The translations under genes and the position numbers were made by a program. The notes beneath the pieces were generated by a model, which searched no databases, was not told where the DNA came from, and was given only the letters and a program-made list of their open reading frames with translations. A DNA stretch of 64,000 nt, from NCBI RefSeq assembly GCF_051201665.1, contig NZ_CP179210.1, positions 1,984,001 to 2,048,000 on the forward strand. The letters run 5' to 3'. Below are positions 16,221-25,320 of the stretch, in pieces (positions within the stretch are counted from its first letter, which is position 1; every line of letters starts with the position of its first letter). This DNA is from Psychrobium sp051201665. GTDB lineage: Bacteria > Pseudomonadota > Gammaproteobacteria > Enterobacterales > Psychrobiaceae.

Positions 16221-18245
16221 ATGAGTACCGTGAATCCACGCCAACGTTTAGACGTATTATGTCAATTATTAAATGACTACAATCACCAGTATTATGTACT
16301 GGATAATCCAACGGTACCCGATGTCGAATATGATCGCCTAATGCGTGAACTGCAATCGATAGAACATGATAATCCCGAGTTAAAAGTCGCTACATCACCG
16401 AGTCAACGCGTTGGCGGTGAGGCATTGGCATCTTTTTCTCAAATCACGCACCTTAAACCGATGTTATCTCTGGATAATGCGTTTAGTGATGATGAGATGC
16501 AAAATTTTGTGCGCCGTCTTGAAGAACGTACGGGACGAAGTAATGATGTATTTTGCTGTGAGCCAAAACTTGACGGATTGGCGGTTAGCCTATTGTATGT
16601 CGATGGTGTATTAACCCGTGCGGCAACTCGCGGCGACGGCTTAGTCGGTGAAGACATCACTCAAAACGTCAAGACCATCAAGGCAATCCCCCTTCAATTA
16701 CGCGGTGATGACTTTCCACAGCGCATTGAAATTCGCGGTGAAGTATTTATGCCGTTTGCTGCATTTAATGGAATCAACGAACGTGCTATTGCACATGGTG
16801 AAAAAGCGTTTGCTAATCCTCGTAATGCGGCAGCTGGCAGCTTGCGTCAACTCGACTCTAAGATCACCGCAAGTCGTGGCTTGTCGTTTTATGCTTATTC
16901 AACAGGTGTTGTCGAACTAGAAAATACACCAATGTCTGATCACCATTACGGTCAATTGCAACAATTAAAGGGATGGGGCGTTCCCGTGTCCCCAGAGGTA
17001 AAACAGGTAAAAAATCTCGCTGATATGATTGCTTATTATCAAGATATTCTTAATCGTCGTAGTGAGTTGGCCTATGAAATTGATGGCGTCGTTAATAAAT
17101 TAGATAGCATTCAAGGCCAAGACAAAGCGGGTTTTGTCGCTAAGGCGCCTCGTTGGGCAATTGCTTATAAATTTCCTGCACAAGAAGAGATGACGACGCT
17201 GTTAGATGTTGATTTTCAAGTTGGCAGAACAGGCTCTATTACGCCAGTGGCCCGCTTAGAACCAGTGTTTGTTGGCGGTGTTACGGTGAGTAACGCAACG
17301 CTACACAATAAAGATGAGATTGAACGTCTAGGGGTGAAAATTGGTGACAAAGTCATCATTCGACGGGCTGGCGATGTGATACCACAAATCGTCTCCGCCG
17401 TGGTCGCACAACGCCCGAATGATACCCGTGATATCGAATTTCCAAGCACATGCCCTGAATGTGATTCAGCCATTGAGCGTCTTGAAGGTGAGGCCGTAGC
17501 ACGTTGTATTGGTGGATTAGTGTGCGGTGCACAACGTAAAGAAGCGATTAAACATTTTTCATCCCGTAAGGCGTTTGATATCGATGGTCTTGGTGATAAA
17601 TTAGTTGAACAACTCGTTGACGAAGACATGATTAATACACCCAGTGACCTTTTTTCCTTAACGCAAGAGCACTTGCTCACTCTTGAACGAATGGGTGAAA
17701 AGAAAGCTCAAAAATTGTTATCTGCGCTAGAAGCCAGTAAATCAACTACCTTGGCTAAGTTTATTTACAGTCTTGGGATCCGCGAAGTTGGCGAAGCGAC
17801 AGCGAGTAATCTAGCACAATTTTTTAAAACGCTTGATAAGATAAAAGCAGCATCAGTGTCACGATTAACCGATGTGGATGATGTTGGCGAAATTGTCGCA
17901 AAACATCTTTATTACTTTCTAAAGCAACCGCATAACCTAGCCGTTATAAATAGTTTAATTGAAGCGGGTATACATTGGTCGGTGATTGAAGAGAAAGATG
18001 CATCAGCGCTGCCGCTTGTTGGCCAAACCTGGGTTATTACAGGAACGCTTCATACGATGGGACGAAGTGAGGCCAAGGAAAAGATAAGTGCGTTAGGTGC
18101 TAAAGTGGCGGGCAGTGTTTCAGCAAAAACCACTATGCTTGTTGCCGGTGAAAAAGCGGGTTCTAAGTTAACTAAAGCAACTGAATTAGGTGTTAAAACA
18201 TTAGATGAAGATGGTCTAATTTCCTTCTTAGCTCAGTTTGAATAA
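16221..18245 (+). CDS. ligA: NAD-dependent DNA ligase LigA
   Basis: A 674-residue replicative DNA ligase that seals nicks using NAD+ (E. coli LigA 671). The adenylated lysine is K116 in 'CEPKLDGLAVSL' (KxDG). The OB fold contains 'FQVGRTGSITPVARLEPV'. A four-cysteine zinc finger is complete (C411, C414, C429, C435). Helix-hairpin-helix repeats follow ('AFDIDGLGDKLVEQL', 'LERMGEKKAQKLLSAL', 'GIREVGEATASNLA'), and a C-terminal BRCT domain begins near 595 ('LVGQTWVITGTLHTMGRSEA'). No domain is missing. The stop overlaps the start of the DUF2919 gene by one base (TAATG). Confidence 0.97.
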   Translation: MSTVNPRQRLDVLCQLLNDYNHQYYVLDNPTVPDVEYDRLMRELQSIEHDNPELKVATSPSQRVGGEALASFSQITHLKPMLSLDNAFSDDEMQNFVRRLEERTGRSNDVFCCEPKLDGLAVSLLYVDGVLTRAATRGDGLVGEDITQNVKTIKAIPLQLRGDDFPQRIEIRGEVFMPFAAFNGINERAIAHGEKAFANPRNAAAGSLRQLDSKITASRGLSFYAYSTGVVELENTPMSDHHYGQLQQLKGWGVPVSPEVKQVKNLADMIAYYQDILNRRSELAYEIDGVVNKLDSIQGQDKAGFVAKAPRWAIAYKFPAQEEMTTLLDVDFQVGRTGSITPVARLEPVFVGGVTVSNATLHNKDEIERLGVKIGDKVIIRRAGDVIPQIVSAVVAQRPNDTRDIEFPSTCPECDSAIERLEGEAVARCIGGLVCGAQRKEAIKHFSSRKAFDIDGLGDKLVEQLVDEDMINTPSDLFSLTQEHLLTLERMGEKKAQKLLSALEASKSTTLAKFIYSLGIREVGEATASNLAQFFKTLDKIKAASVSRLTDVDDVGEIVAKHLYYFLKQPHNLAVINSLIEAGIHWSVIEEKDASALPLVGQTWVITGTLHTMGRSEAKEKISALGAKVAGSVSAKTTMLVAGEKAGSKLTKATELGVKTLDEDGLISFLAQFE

Positions 18246-18739
18246 TGCGCTATAACCCGTTTAGAGACTATGATAAATATGGATGCATCAAGTTGCCTTT
18301 GATGCTTTTTTTATCACTTGGTTATCTGATAAAAGGCTACGTGATATGGGTGGTTTCGCTTTCCTATCGCAAAGATCCCAGTGTGTTGCTCAACATATTC
18401 TATCCAAGTCGCGCTGATTTTTATCATGCATTAATCATTGCAATTCCGGCGGTATTTTGCGTCATAATTTTTAGCTTGCGTCGAATTGGTATGCCCACGT
18501 TCGTAGCATGGTTATGGCATAGAATTCGGTTCTTATTGATTGGTTCTGCTTTAGTTCAGATCGGTGATAGCGTGTGGCAAGGTAATATTTCTTTACACAA
18601 TATAATCCATTTCAATGCCTATTATGGTGTGCTAATTGATGTGATTTTTCTCGTAGGAATTATTGTTTATTGCATGCTAAATCAACGTGTTATTGATGTG
18701 AGCAAGCAATACCCAATTGCGTTGGACGATGATAATTAA
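18245..18739 (+). CDS. DUF2919 (YfeZ-like) inner-membrane protein
   Basis: A 164-residue protein with four hydrophobic segments (about residues 17-40, 60-78, 95-110 and 125-147). The N-terminus 'YDKYGCIKLPLMLFLSLGYL' is the typical opening of DUF2919 proteins, to which E. coli YfeZ belongs. Function is unknown. It shares the TAATG overlap with ligA and so is probably translated from the same message; a hairpin terminator follows at 18766. I see no catalytic motif. Confidence 0.75.
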   Translation: MRYNPFRDYDKYGCIKLPLMLFLSLGYLIKGYVIWVVSLSYRKDPSVLLNIFYPSRADFYHALIIAIPAVFCVIIFSLRRIGMPTFVAWLWHRIRFLLIGSALVQIGDSVWQGNISLHNIIHFNAYYGVLIDVIFLVGIIVYCMLNQRVIDVSKQYPIALDDDN

Positions 18740-18765
18740 TAGATATTGTCAATCAAATCTGCAAT

Positions 18766-18794
18766 ATATGCGGCAACAATAGCCGCTATTTTTT
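18766..18794 (+). terminator. Intrinsic terminator after the ligA operon
   Basis: GCGGC (18770-18774) pairs with GCCGC (18782-18786) around a 7-base loop, followed by TATTTTTT. The stem is short, but position and T run fit. Confidence 0.6.
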
Positions 18795-18911
18795 GCTAAG
18801 TTACGGGGCTATTTCTAGCAAGTAACCGTTTCATACGATCGAAAGGTTACGTAGCTTAGCGTACCATTTAATCGATCGTTGCGATTCTAAAAATTGTTAT
18901 ATGGACAACAG

Positions 18912-19151
18912 CTATAAACTATTAATGGTTTGTTTAAGATCATAGCCTTCTTGAGTCACTATGGTTTCCAGCGTTGCCACGCGTTTCTCTAACGTCTTTA
19001 CTTGACCATTTAGTTCTTCGTTTATTGCGATAAGTCGCTGAACATCGTTAGAGTTGGCACCTGCTGTCTTTTTAACATCGAAAATACGTTTTAAAATATC
19101 GCCAACAACAACAATTCCCACGATTGCTACGATCATTGTCCACAAGCCCAT
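18912..19151 (-). CDS. Small membrane-anchored coiled-coil protein, PspB-like layout
   Basis: A 79-residue protein: one N-terminal membrane helix (residues 3-22, 'LWTMIVAIVGIVVVGDILKR'), a short linker, and a heptad-rich helix from about residue 40 ('NEELNGQVKTLEKRVATLET'). This resembles the architecture of phage-shock protein B, including the 'RVATLETIVTQEG' segment, but I cannot assign it to that family with certainty and no pspA/pspC is nearby. The start ATG at 19151 is well supported by AAAGGA 7 bp upstream. Just 14 bp upstream of the start lies one copy of a 164-bp repeat, so this gene's promoter region may have been replaced or modified by that element. Confidence 0.6.
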   Translation of the reverse strand: MGLWTMIVAIVGIVVVGDILKRIFDVKKTAGANSNDVQRLIAINEELNGQVKTLEKRVATLETIVTQEGYDLKQTINSL

Positions 19152-19459
19152 AATGAAATCCTTTAGTTATACCAATTGCATTAAATATTTGCCCACTTGT
19201 ACTTGTTAAAATTAACTAAAATGGCGTTGCTCTCAATCCTAATAGCCAGCTATTAGTCAATCGAGCGCCTTGTTTTAGCTGATTTTCTCTACGCACAACA
19301 AGATCACTTACTTAATGCGATTGGTATTAGTTTGTAAAATATAATGTTTCTATTCAACCATTATGCCAAAATATTATTTCGTTATTTATTGATAACTTAA
19401 ATTATAATCGTCATAATATGTCACTAATTTAACCAAATCTTAGTTAATTAAACAATAAT
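19152..19459. other. Intergenic region dominated by repeat copy 1
   Basis: 308 bp without a gene. 19166-19329 is the MITE-like repeat. The remaining AT-rich 130 bp up to the CreA-family stop codon shows no convincing gene or terminator. Confidence 0.6.
19166..19329 (-). repeat. 164-bp MITE-like repeat, copy 1
   Basis: A 164-bp element with near-perfect 16-bp terminal inverted repeats (ATACCAATTGCATTAA; one mismatch at the right end of this copy). An internal palindrome CTAATAGC-CA-GCTATTAG lies at 19239-19256, and imperfect self-complementarity extends over much of its length. It has no coding capacity. A second copy at 25632-25795, in the opposite orientation, differs at a single base. It lies directly upstream of the small membrane protein gene (start 19151). 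The features fit a non-autonomous miniature transposable element; the parent transposase is not in the window. Confidence 0.9.
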
Positions 19460-19915
19460 TTAATTGATTCGATTAACTTGATATAGACTAACACTCGACA
19501 GCGAATGTTTGAAGCTGCCCTTGGTCTCTTTCGTTGAATAGGAAAGATACAATAATGTGTTGTTTTCCTTATCGTAAATACGGCGTACCTTTAACGATTT
19601 AAAGAGAATGCTTAGTGATTCTTTAAAGACAATTTCACCGCTTTTACTTGTATCGATAGTCGCCAGTTGTTGTGTTGTTATTGGTCCTGTCTGACGGCAT
19701 GCGATACTTGCATTGGATGGATCTGACAGATCAAAATTAGCTTCGACATGACTAATGTGGCATGTCACGCCTGGTAGTTTCGGATCTTGTTTAGCATCGA
19801 TAAAGATATCTGACGTGGTAAACACGCCAAGGCTGACTTTACCTACGTCTTCGCTACACCCCACAAGTGAAGCCGATATGATAGACATAAGGGTTATTGC
19901 TTTGAAAGCTTTCAT
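19460..19915 (-). CDS. creA: CreA-family lipoprotein
   Basis: A 151-residue protein matching the CreA family (PF05981) throughout: 'TSDIFIDAKQDPKLPGVTCH', 'IACRQTGPI', 'GEIVFKESLSILFKSLKVRR', 'YDKENNTLLYLSYS'. The N-terminus is a lipoprotein signal with lipobox LVGC (Cys20), unlike E. coli CreA, which has an ordinary signal peptide. Function is unknown; in E. coli creA precedes the creBCD regulon, but no such genes are here. It is a single gene on the minus strand, divergent from etfBA. Confidence 0.85.
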   Translation of the reverse strand: MKAFKAITLMSIISASLVGCSEDVGKVSLGVFTTSDIFIDAKQDPKLPGVTCHISHVEANFDLSDPSNASIACRQTGPITTQQLATIDTSKSGEIVFKESLSILFKSLKVRRIYDKENNTLLYLSYSTKETKGSFKHSLSSVSLYQVNRIN

Positions 19916-20101
19916 AGTATTTCCTTTTTAAAAACAGCTTCAGTATAAGGCCATTTTACTGAGGGGCAAACTGCGATTTAATGTGGTCAATATCTAGGCG
20001 TCAAGATTTGTGTCCGTTCTAAGTAATGGCTTATTTAAGCTCTACATAGACTTTTTGGGCATATACATTGTTATAGATCTATTAATAATGTATTTTTCCT
20101 G

Positions 20102-20130
20102 TTGACGTTCCCGTCAATTTGAACTAATTT
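20102..20130 (+). promoter_or_regulatory. Candidate etfBA promoter with inverted-repeat operator
   Basis: TTGACG (20102-20107) and TAATTT (20125-20130) with a 17-bp spacer. The -35 box is part of a perfect inverted repeat TTGACG-TTCC-CGTCAA (20102-20117). A very similar arrangement, with CGTCAATTTG following, is present at the moxR promoter. LiuR-type MerR regulators of fatty-acid and branched-chain amino-acid catabolism in Alteromonadales are a possible binder, but that is a guess. Confidence 0.4.
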
Positions 20131-20191
20131 AAACGCTTGTTTTATTTCGCCAATAAAAATTGGCTCTTTTTAGCAGGTAAAGGATAACTTT

Positions 20192-20941
20192 ATGAAAATT
20201 CTTGTGCCGATTAAGCGCGTCGTTGACTACAACGTTAAGGTACGTGTTAAGTCTGATAATACTGATGTTGATTTAAGTAACTTAAAAATGTCAATTAACC
20301 CGTTTTGTGAAATCGCCGTTGAAGAAGCGGTTCGTTTAAAAGAAGCGGGCGTTGCGAGCGAAGTTATCGCCGTTTCAATTGGTGAGAAAGCTTGCCAAGA
20401 ACAAATTCGTACTGCGCTAGCATTAGGTGCTGATCGTGGTATTCAAATTGAAACGGATGCGAAGCCACAGCCGCTAGCAATCGCTAAAATGCTTGCTAAA
20501 GTCGTAGAAGCGGAACAGCCACAAATTGTCCTGATGGGTAAACAAACAATTGATGGTGATAATAATCAGACTGGTCAAATGCTTGCTGCGCTAACAAACA
20601 TGCCACAAGGTACATTCGCGTCGGAAGTTAAGGTTGATGGCGATAAAGTTGAAGTAACGCGAGAAGTTGATGGTGGTCTTGTGACTGTTGCATTAAATCT
20701 ACCTGCGGTAATTACGACTGATTTACGCTTGAATGAACCACGTTATGCGTCGCTACCAAACATCATGAAAGCAAAACGCAAACCAATCGCTGTTCAAACA
20801 CCAGAAGAGTTAGGTGTTGAAGTTGCTAATTCGTTAGATGTATTGAAAGTAGAGACGCCAGCAGCACGAAGCGCTGGTGTAATGGTTGAGTCAGTAGACG
20901 AACTTATCGAGAAATTACGTACTACAGCGAAGGTGATCTAA
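20192..20941 (+). CDS. etfB: Electron transfer flavoprotein beta subunit
   Basis: A 249-residue ETF beta subunit that with EtfA carries electrons from acyl-CoA dehydrogenases to ETF:quinone oxidoreductase. It starts 'MKILVPIKRVVDYNVKVRVK' and contains the AMP/FAD-binding region 'VLMGKQTIDGDNNQTGQML', and the family signature 'VEVTREVDGGLVTVALNLPAVITT' in part. The N-terminal 'INPFCEIAVEEAVRLKEAG' segment is also typical. Length is normal (about 250). The ATG follows AAAGGATAAC. The stop overlaps the etfA start by one base (TAATG), implying coupled synthesis of the heterodimer. Confidence 0.96.
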   Translation: MKILVPIKRVVDYNVKVRVKSDNTDVDLSNLKMSINPFCEIAVEEAVRLKEAGVASEVIAVSIGEKACQEQIRTALALGADRGIQIETDAKPQPLAIAKMLAKVVEAEQPQIVLMGKQTIDGDNNQTGQMLAALTNMPQGTFASEVKVDGDKVEVTREVDGGLVTVALNLPAVITTDLRLNEPRYASLPNIMKAKRKPIAVQTPEELGVEVANSLDVLKVETPAARSAGVMVESVDELIEKLRTTAKVI

Positions 20942-21867
20942 TGACTATTTTAGTAATTGCAGAACATAATAATGATGCGCTAAAAACAGATACTCATAAA
21001 GTGGTTGCAGCGGCTTCGGCTATCGGTGGTGATATCGAAGTATTGGTTGCTGGTTCAAATTGCGGCGCGGTAGCAGAACAAGCAGCTAAATTGGCTGGTG
21101 TTTCAAAAGTACTCGTTGCTGATAACGCGTGTTACGAGCATCAACTCGCTGAAAATCTAGGCTTATTGGTTGCTGATCTTGGTAAAGGCTACAGCCATAT
21201 TTTAGCTGCGGCATCGACCACTGGTAAAAACTTTTTACCACGCAGCGCGGCGTTACTTGATGTTGCTCAAATCTCTGACATTATTCGTGTTGATTCTGCT
21301 GATACGTTCGCCCGCCCATTTTATGCAGGTAACGCCATAGCAACCGTTAAATCAAATGACGCGATTAAAGTTATGACGGTTCGTACATCGGCGTTTGATA
21401 GCGTTGAAGAAACGGGTAGTGCGTCAGTTGAATCTATCGACAACGTTCAAGATGCCGGTAATTCTAGTTACGTTCGTAGTGAGTTGACTGTTTCTGAGCG
21501 TCCAGAGTTGGGAAGCGCACGCGTTATTGTCTCTGGTGGCCGTGGTATGCAAAACGGTGATAACTTTAAAATGCTTGAAGAAGTTGCTGATAAACTAGGT
21601 GCAGGTGTTGGTGCATCTCGTGCGGCAGTTGATGCTGGTTTTGTTCCAAATGATATGCAAGTTGGCCAAACGGGTAAGATTGTTGCACCTGAGCTGTATA
21701 TTGCCGTTGGTATTTCTGGTGCTATTCAGCATTTAGCTGGTATGAAAGACTCTAAGGTGATTGTTGCAATCAATAAAGATCCTGAAGCGCCTATTTTCCA
21801 AGTTGCTGACTTTGGTTTAGAAGCGGATCTGTTTGAAGCAATCCCTGAGTTAAACAGCAAACTATAA
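20941..21867 (+). CDS. etfA: Electron transfer flavoprotein alpha subunit
   Basis: A 308-residue ETF alpha subunit. The C-terminal FAD domain is complete and highly recognisable: 'VSGGRGMQNGDNFKMLEE', 'GASRAAVDAGFVP', 'QVGQTGKIVAPELYIAVGIS', 'GAIQHLAGM' and 'VAINKDPEAPIFQVADFG'. The N-terminal part (about 1-185) is the alpha-specific Rossmann-like domain. It pairs with EtfB in a two-gene operon ending at a strong terminator. Functionally it connects to beta-oxidation, whose FadIJ complex is encoded 11 kb upstream; no acyl-CoA dehydrogenase or ETF-QO is in the window. Confidence 0.97.
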   Translation: MTILVIAEHNNDALKTDTHKVVAAASAIGGDIEVLVAGSNCGAVAEQAAKLAGVSKVLVADNACYEHQLAENLGLLVADLGKGYSHILAAASTTGKNFLPRSAALLDVAQISDIIRVDSADTFARPFYAGNAIATVKSNDAIKVMTVRTSAFDSVEETGSASVESIDNVQDAGNSSYVRSELTVSERPELGSARVIVSGGRGMQNGDNFKMLEEVADKLGAGVGASRAAVDAGFVPNDMQVGQTGKIVAPELYIAVGISGAIQHLAGMKDSKVIVAINKDPEAPIFQVADFGLEADLFEAIPELNSKL

Positions 21868-21888
21868 TTCTATGCTGTTTAAAATAAG

Positions 21889-21918
21889 AACCGTTAACCT
21901 TGGTTAGCGGTTTTTTTA
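21889..21918 (+). terminator. Intrinsic terminator after etfA
   Basis: Stem AACCGTTAAC / GTTAGCGGTT with loop CTTG and a run of seven T. Confidence 0.88.
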
Positions 21919-21993
21919 TGTCAATTTTTCAAAGACTAATGAATATCGTTATTGAACAAGATACACTTAGTTTTTTATTTCAAGGCGAATTTC

Positions 21994-22572
21994 GTGGCGC
22001 AACTTTATTTCTATTATTCTGCAATGAACGCAGGTAAATCTACATCCCTGTTACAATCGGCCTATAACTATAAAGAACGTGGTATGGAATCGGTGATTTT
22101 CACAGCGTCAGTGGATGATCGCTATGGTCAAGGCAAGGTCACTTCACGGATTGGATTGAGTCAAGATGCAGATATCTTTTCGTCGAGTTGTGACTTGTTT
22201 CAATTGATGAAAGAGAAGTTAGATAACGGCCCTGTACACTGTATTTTAGTTGATGAATGTCAGTTTCTTTCAAAAGCGCAAGTTAAGCAAATTTGCCGTG
22301 TTGTTGATGAACTTAAAGTGCCAGTATTGTGTTATGGCCTAAGAACTGACTTCTTGGGTGAGCCGTTTGAAGGAAGCCTTTATCTAATGAGCTGGGCAGA
22401 CAAGCTGGTAGAACTCAAAACAATTTGTCATTGTGGGCGAAAAGCATCAATGGTGGTGCGTATGGACGAACATGGCAACGCGTCCAGTAGTGGCTCGCAA
22501 GTAGAGATCGGCGGTAATGATAAGTATGTTTCTATGTGCCGACAGCACTTTAGCGAACTAGTCTGGTGTTAA
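21994..22572 (+). CDS. tdk: Thymidine kinase
   Basis: Salvage kinase that phosphorylates thymidine to dTMP using ATP; type II (homotetrameric) family. The P-loop is SAMNAGKS (residues 9-16), the catalytic glutamate is in 'ILVDECQFLS', and the lasso and base-binding segment includes 'VLCYGLRTDFLGEPFEGS'. The zinc site appears in 'TICHCGRKASMVVR' and 'MCRQH'. I start it at GTG 21994, giving 192 residues and the N-terminus (V/M)AQLYFYYSA as in E. coli Tdk, with AAGG 8 bp upstream; the frame is open to a TTG at 21952 that would add 14 non-conserved residues. The 3' end overlaps the convergent M16 peptidase gene by 15 bp. Confidence 0.94.
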   Translation: MAQLYFYYSAMNAGKSTSLLQSAYNYKERGMESVIFTASVDDRYGQGKVTSRIGLSQDADIFSSSCDLFQLMKEKLDNGPVHCILVDECQFLSKAQVKQICRVVDELKVPVLCYGLRTDFLGEPFEGSLYLMSWADKLVELKTICHCGRKASMVVRMDEHGNASSSGSQVEIGGNDKYVSMCRQHFSELVWC

Positions 22573-25320
22573 ATACAACACCGCGGTTTGTGCTTTAAAT
22601 GCATTTATGTCAACAATGGTACTAGTAGGTGATTCAGACGCGTCACCTGTAACCATAATTAACCGATCTGCATCTTTTTTGATCAAAATGTTGTCAATAA
22701 AATCAATGAGATGGTCTGGGGTTAACAGTGTGACGGCATTAAGTGTCTTTTCTCTGTGTGAAAAGTCAATATCTCGATTGCAGATGCTTGTCCAATGGCG
22801 TGTTGCCTGACTGCGAGCACTGGTATCACGCGTATTGATCTTCGATTTCAGACCGCTGCAACTACGTTGCCATTGTTCTTCATCCATATCTTCAATTAAA
22901 TCGCGAAATTCAACCAGCACATTATCGATAGCCGAGAGGACCTCCTGCGGTGTCGCCACGGATGACTGAACGTACAACATTATTCCTGGATATCGATTAA
23001 TCGGCATATAAGAGGCGCCGCAAACGTAGCCTAGCTGTTGATTTGTTCTGATTTGTGCAAAAAATAAGGGACTTAGTAGCTGGCTTGCTAAGCTCCATAA
23101 GGCCACTTGTTGCGGACTGTGATCTTGTGATTGGTAATATACAATCACTGAATTTTGTTCATCGGAATCATCAAATGCTCTAACTAACGTTCCCTGATGA
23201 GCCAAGGAGTGGACTTGGCGCGGAATAGACGGAATTGCGTCCGCTACCGCACTAATTTGACGATAGAGGCTATCACCAAAGAGTCTAGCTTCACGTGTTG
23301 GCCAATCACCGAGCACCAAAGACTCCAAGTGGACTGCTTTAAATAACGATGAAACAAACTGCTGTAAATCATCGAGCGTGATCAATTCTAAATGCTCCAA
23401 CAGTGTTGGGTATTCGAATTGATGAGGTTGGAGCGTGGCGCTAAGGCCTTTAAACAAACGATTTATCGGTTTTGCTTTTCGTTGGTCAAACCAATTTTTT
23501 GTAAGCTGATGCTTAATTTCATCAAAGCGTGACTGTGGAAAATCTCGCTCTCTAATTTTTGTTATTAGAATTTCAAAACACAAAAATAGTTTTGGTGTGT
23601 AGCCACTGGCATGCATGGTGACGCCGGACGCATGCGGATAAATATCATAATGCATTCCAGCAATCTCGGCAGGAAAAGTTACCTGAGCGAGTGAGTCATG
23701 TAGCAACTCAACATATAGTCTACATAATACCTGACTAGTTGCAGTTTGATTCACGATTGGTGAATCAATCGCAGTGAATATATGACCTTTAGGTACCTTG
23801 AATTGAGATTGTGGTAAATGCCACAGCCGAAAGCCTTCTTCATCAATAAGAATATCAGGCACATCTTTCTCAACTTTTGGCGGCGTGAACGCTAAACGCT
23901 CAACGACAAACGGATTAGGTTGAGGCAATGCAAGTGAGTAGTCTATCGGCGTTAAAGTCCAAAGTTTTCTACGTTGACGTGAAATTGGTTTGATTTGATA
24001 CGGCGTGTCATACCATTTTGCAATGTCTGTGCTTTCTTGACGCTGACACACCATAACTAGTCGTACGGTTTCAGGTGTCATTGCCGATACAATACGTCCT
24101 ATGGAATCTGGCTCAAAGCTATCCATTGCATAATCGCCGTAGACGAAGTCTTGTGGCTCATACTTAAACATGTTGATGGACAAATGACTGACTAGTTCAA
24201 CCGCTTTAGGAGGCTCTTGAAAGTCAAACGCGACATTCATAATGTGATGTTGTTCAGTATAACGCCATGCATCAATGCCGCCTTTTTCAATCATTCTGAT
24301 CGTCTGAAAGACAAGACCGATAACACGATCAATGCGGCGACTCCCTAGCTCAGTGAGGGCAATATGTATCGAAAATTCCCTAAAGTTATAGCCTGAAAGC
24401 CCAGTGCCAGCGGACAAGCTATTGGCCAGGCCAGTATTTTTTAGACTCGATAGCAAGCTTCCTTCTCCCTCGTGGCCAATTAAGAAAGCTAGATAGGAGA
24501 GTGGTTTACAGTAATAATTAATGTCGTCTATAGCTACTTCAAAACTGAGGGTTAATTTCTTTATGTCTTTGTTGGGGATGACGGCAATTTCCACACTGTA
24601 TTGGTCCTCCAAATACAGAGGGACTTGTCGAAACTCATTGTTAAGTTCTCTATTGAGGATGGCACGGAAAAAATTGTTACATTGATTTTGTTGCTCATCA
24701 AGCGATTGGTTCGATAGCATCACTACTTTCATTTTTGATGCGCAATAATGAGTCTGATAATACTGACGGAGAATAACTTCTAATTCACTTGCATTACCTT
24801 CAAGGGTTTGTTTGTTACCGACGGAGAATTGGCTGTACGGATGGTCGGGGTTGACGCATTCTTTAAGAACCGCACTCAGGCGTCTTGAATCGTCCTTATA
24901 TTTTAATTGGAATTCAGAGTCGACGGCTTCGATTTCTTTAGCGATAAGTTCGCCTGACAGTTTGGGCGCGATGAAGAAATCACTAAAACGATCTAGGGCG
25001 TTGGTAAAGTGTGCATTATCAATTGAAAAATAGAAATTGGTAAATTCACTACCAGTCCAAGCGTTGTGCTCGCCACCATGCTGTTTAATGTAAGTTTGAT
25101 ATTCATTAGGATCTGGATATTTATCGGTTCCCAGAAACATCATGTGCTCTAATAAATGAGCTAGGCCTTCGCGATCTTTGGGATCGTTGAAATGGCCAAC
25201 ATTTACTGCCAATGACGTGGCTGATGTAAGCGTTTTAGGATCGCAAATAAGCAGGGCATCTAAACCATTATCAAGTGTGATATGACGATATGTCTTGGTG
25301 TCGTTGGATGACGTTATCAA
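22558..25320 (-). CDS. M16 family zinc metallopeptidase (insulinase/pitrilysin-like)
   Basis: A 920-residue protease with the inverted zinc motif HLLEH (H55, H59 in this numbering) in 'REGLAHLLEHMMFLGTDKYP', and the third ligand in 'EIEAVDSEFQLK'. Downstream segments such as 'EHNAWTGSEFTNFYFSI', 'LIGHEGEGSLLSSLK' and, in the C-terminal half, 'FAQIRTNQQLGYVCGA' are those of single-chain M16A enzymes (insulysin, pitrilysin). No clear export signal is seen, so it may be cytoplasmic. I chose TTG 25320 as start because AAGGA lies 6 bp upstream and it gives 'MITSSNDTKTYRHITL', matching where related proteins begin; an ATG at 25371 has no ribosome-binding site. It is convergent with tdk and overlaps its end by 15 bp. 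Confidence 0.88.
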   Translation of the reverse strand: MITSSNDTKTYRHITLDNGLDALLICDPKTLTSATSLAVNVGHFNDPKDREGLAHLLEHMMFLGTDKYPDPNEYQTYIKQHGGEHNAWTGSEFTNFYFSIDNAHFTNALDRFSDFFIAPKLSGELIAKEIEAVDSEFQLKYKDDSRRLSAVLKECVNPDHPYSQFSVGNKQTLEGNASELEVILRQYYQTHYCASKMKVVMLSNQSLDEQQNQCNNFFRAILNRELNNEFRQVPLYLEDQYSVEIAVIPNKDIKKLTLSFEVAIDDINYYCKPLSYLAFLIGHEGEGSLLSSLKNTGLANSLSAGTGLSGYNFREFSIHIALTELGSRRIDRVIGLVFQTIRMIEKGGIDAWRYTEQHHIMNVAFDFQEPPKAVELVSHLSINMFKYEPQDFVYGDYAMDSFEPDSIGRIVSAMTPETVRLVMVCQRQESTDIAKWYDTPYQIKPISRQRRKLWTLTPIDYSLALPQPNPFVVERLAFTPPKVEKDVPDILIDEEGFRLWHLPQSQFKVPKGHIFTAIDSPIVNQTATSQVLCRLYVELLHDSLAQVTFPAEIAGMHYDIYPHASGVTMHASGYTPKLFLCFEILITKIRERDFPQSRFDEIKHQLTKNWFDQRKAKPINRLFKGLSATLQPHQFEYPTLLEHLELITLDDLQQFVSSLFKAVHLESLVLGDWPTREARLFGDSLYRQISAVADAIPSIPRQVHSLAHQGTLVRAFDDSDEQNSVIVYYQSQDHSPQQVALWSLASQLLSPLFFAQIRTNQQLGYVCGASYMPINRYPGIMLYVQSSVATPQEVLSAIDNVLVEFRDLIEDMDEEQWQRSCSGLKSKINTRDTSARSQATRHWTSICNRDIDFSHREKTLNAVTLLTPDHLIDFIDNILIKKDADRLIMVTGDASESPTSTIVDINAFKAQTAVLYLTPD

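Noticed and set aside
17216..17680. 154-codon antisense frame in ligA
   Set aside because: The ligA frame is complete with zinc finger and catalytic motifs; the antisense frame is a shadow.
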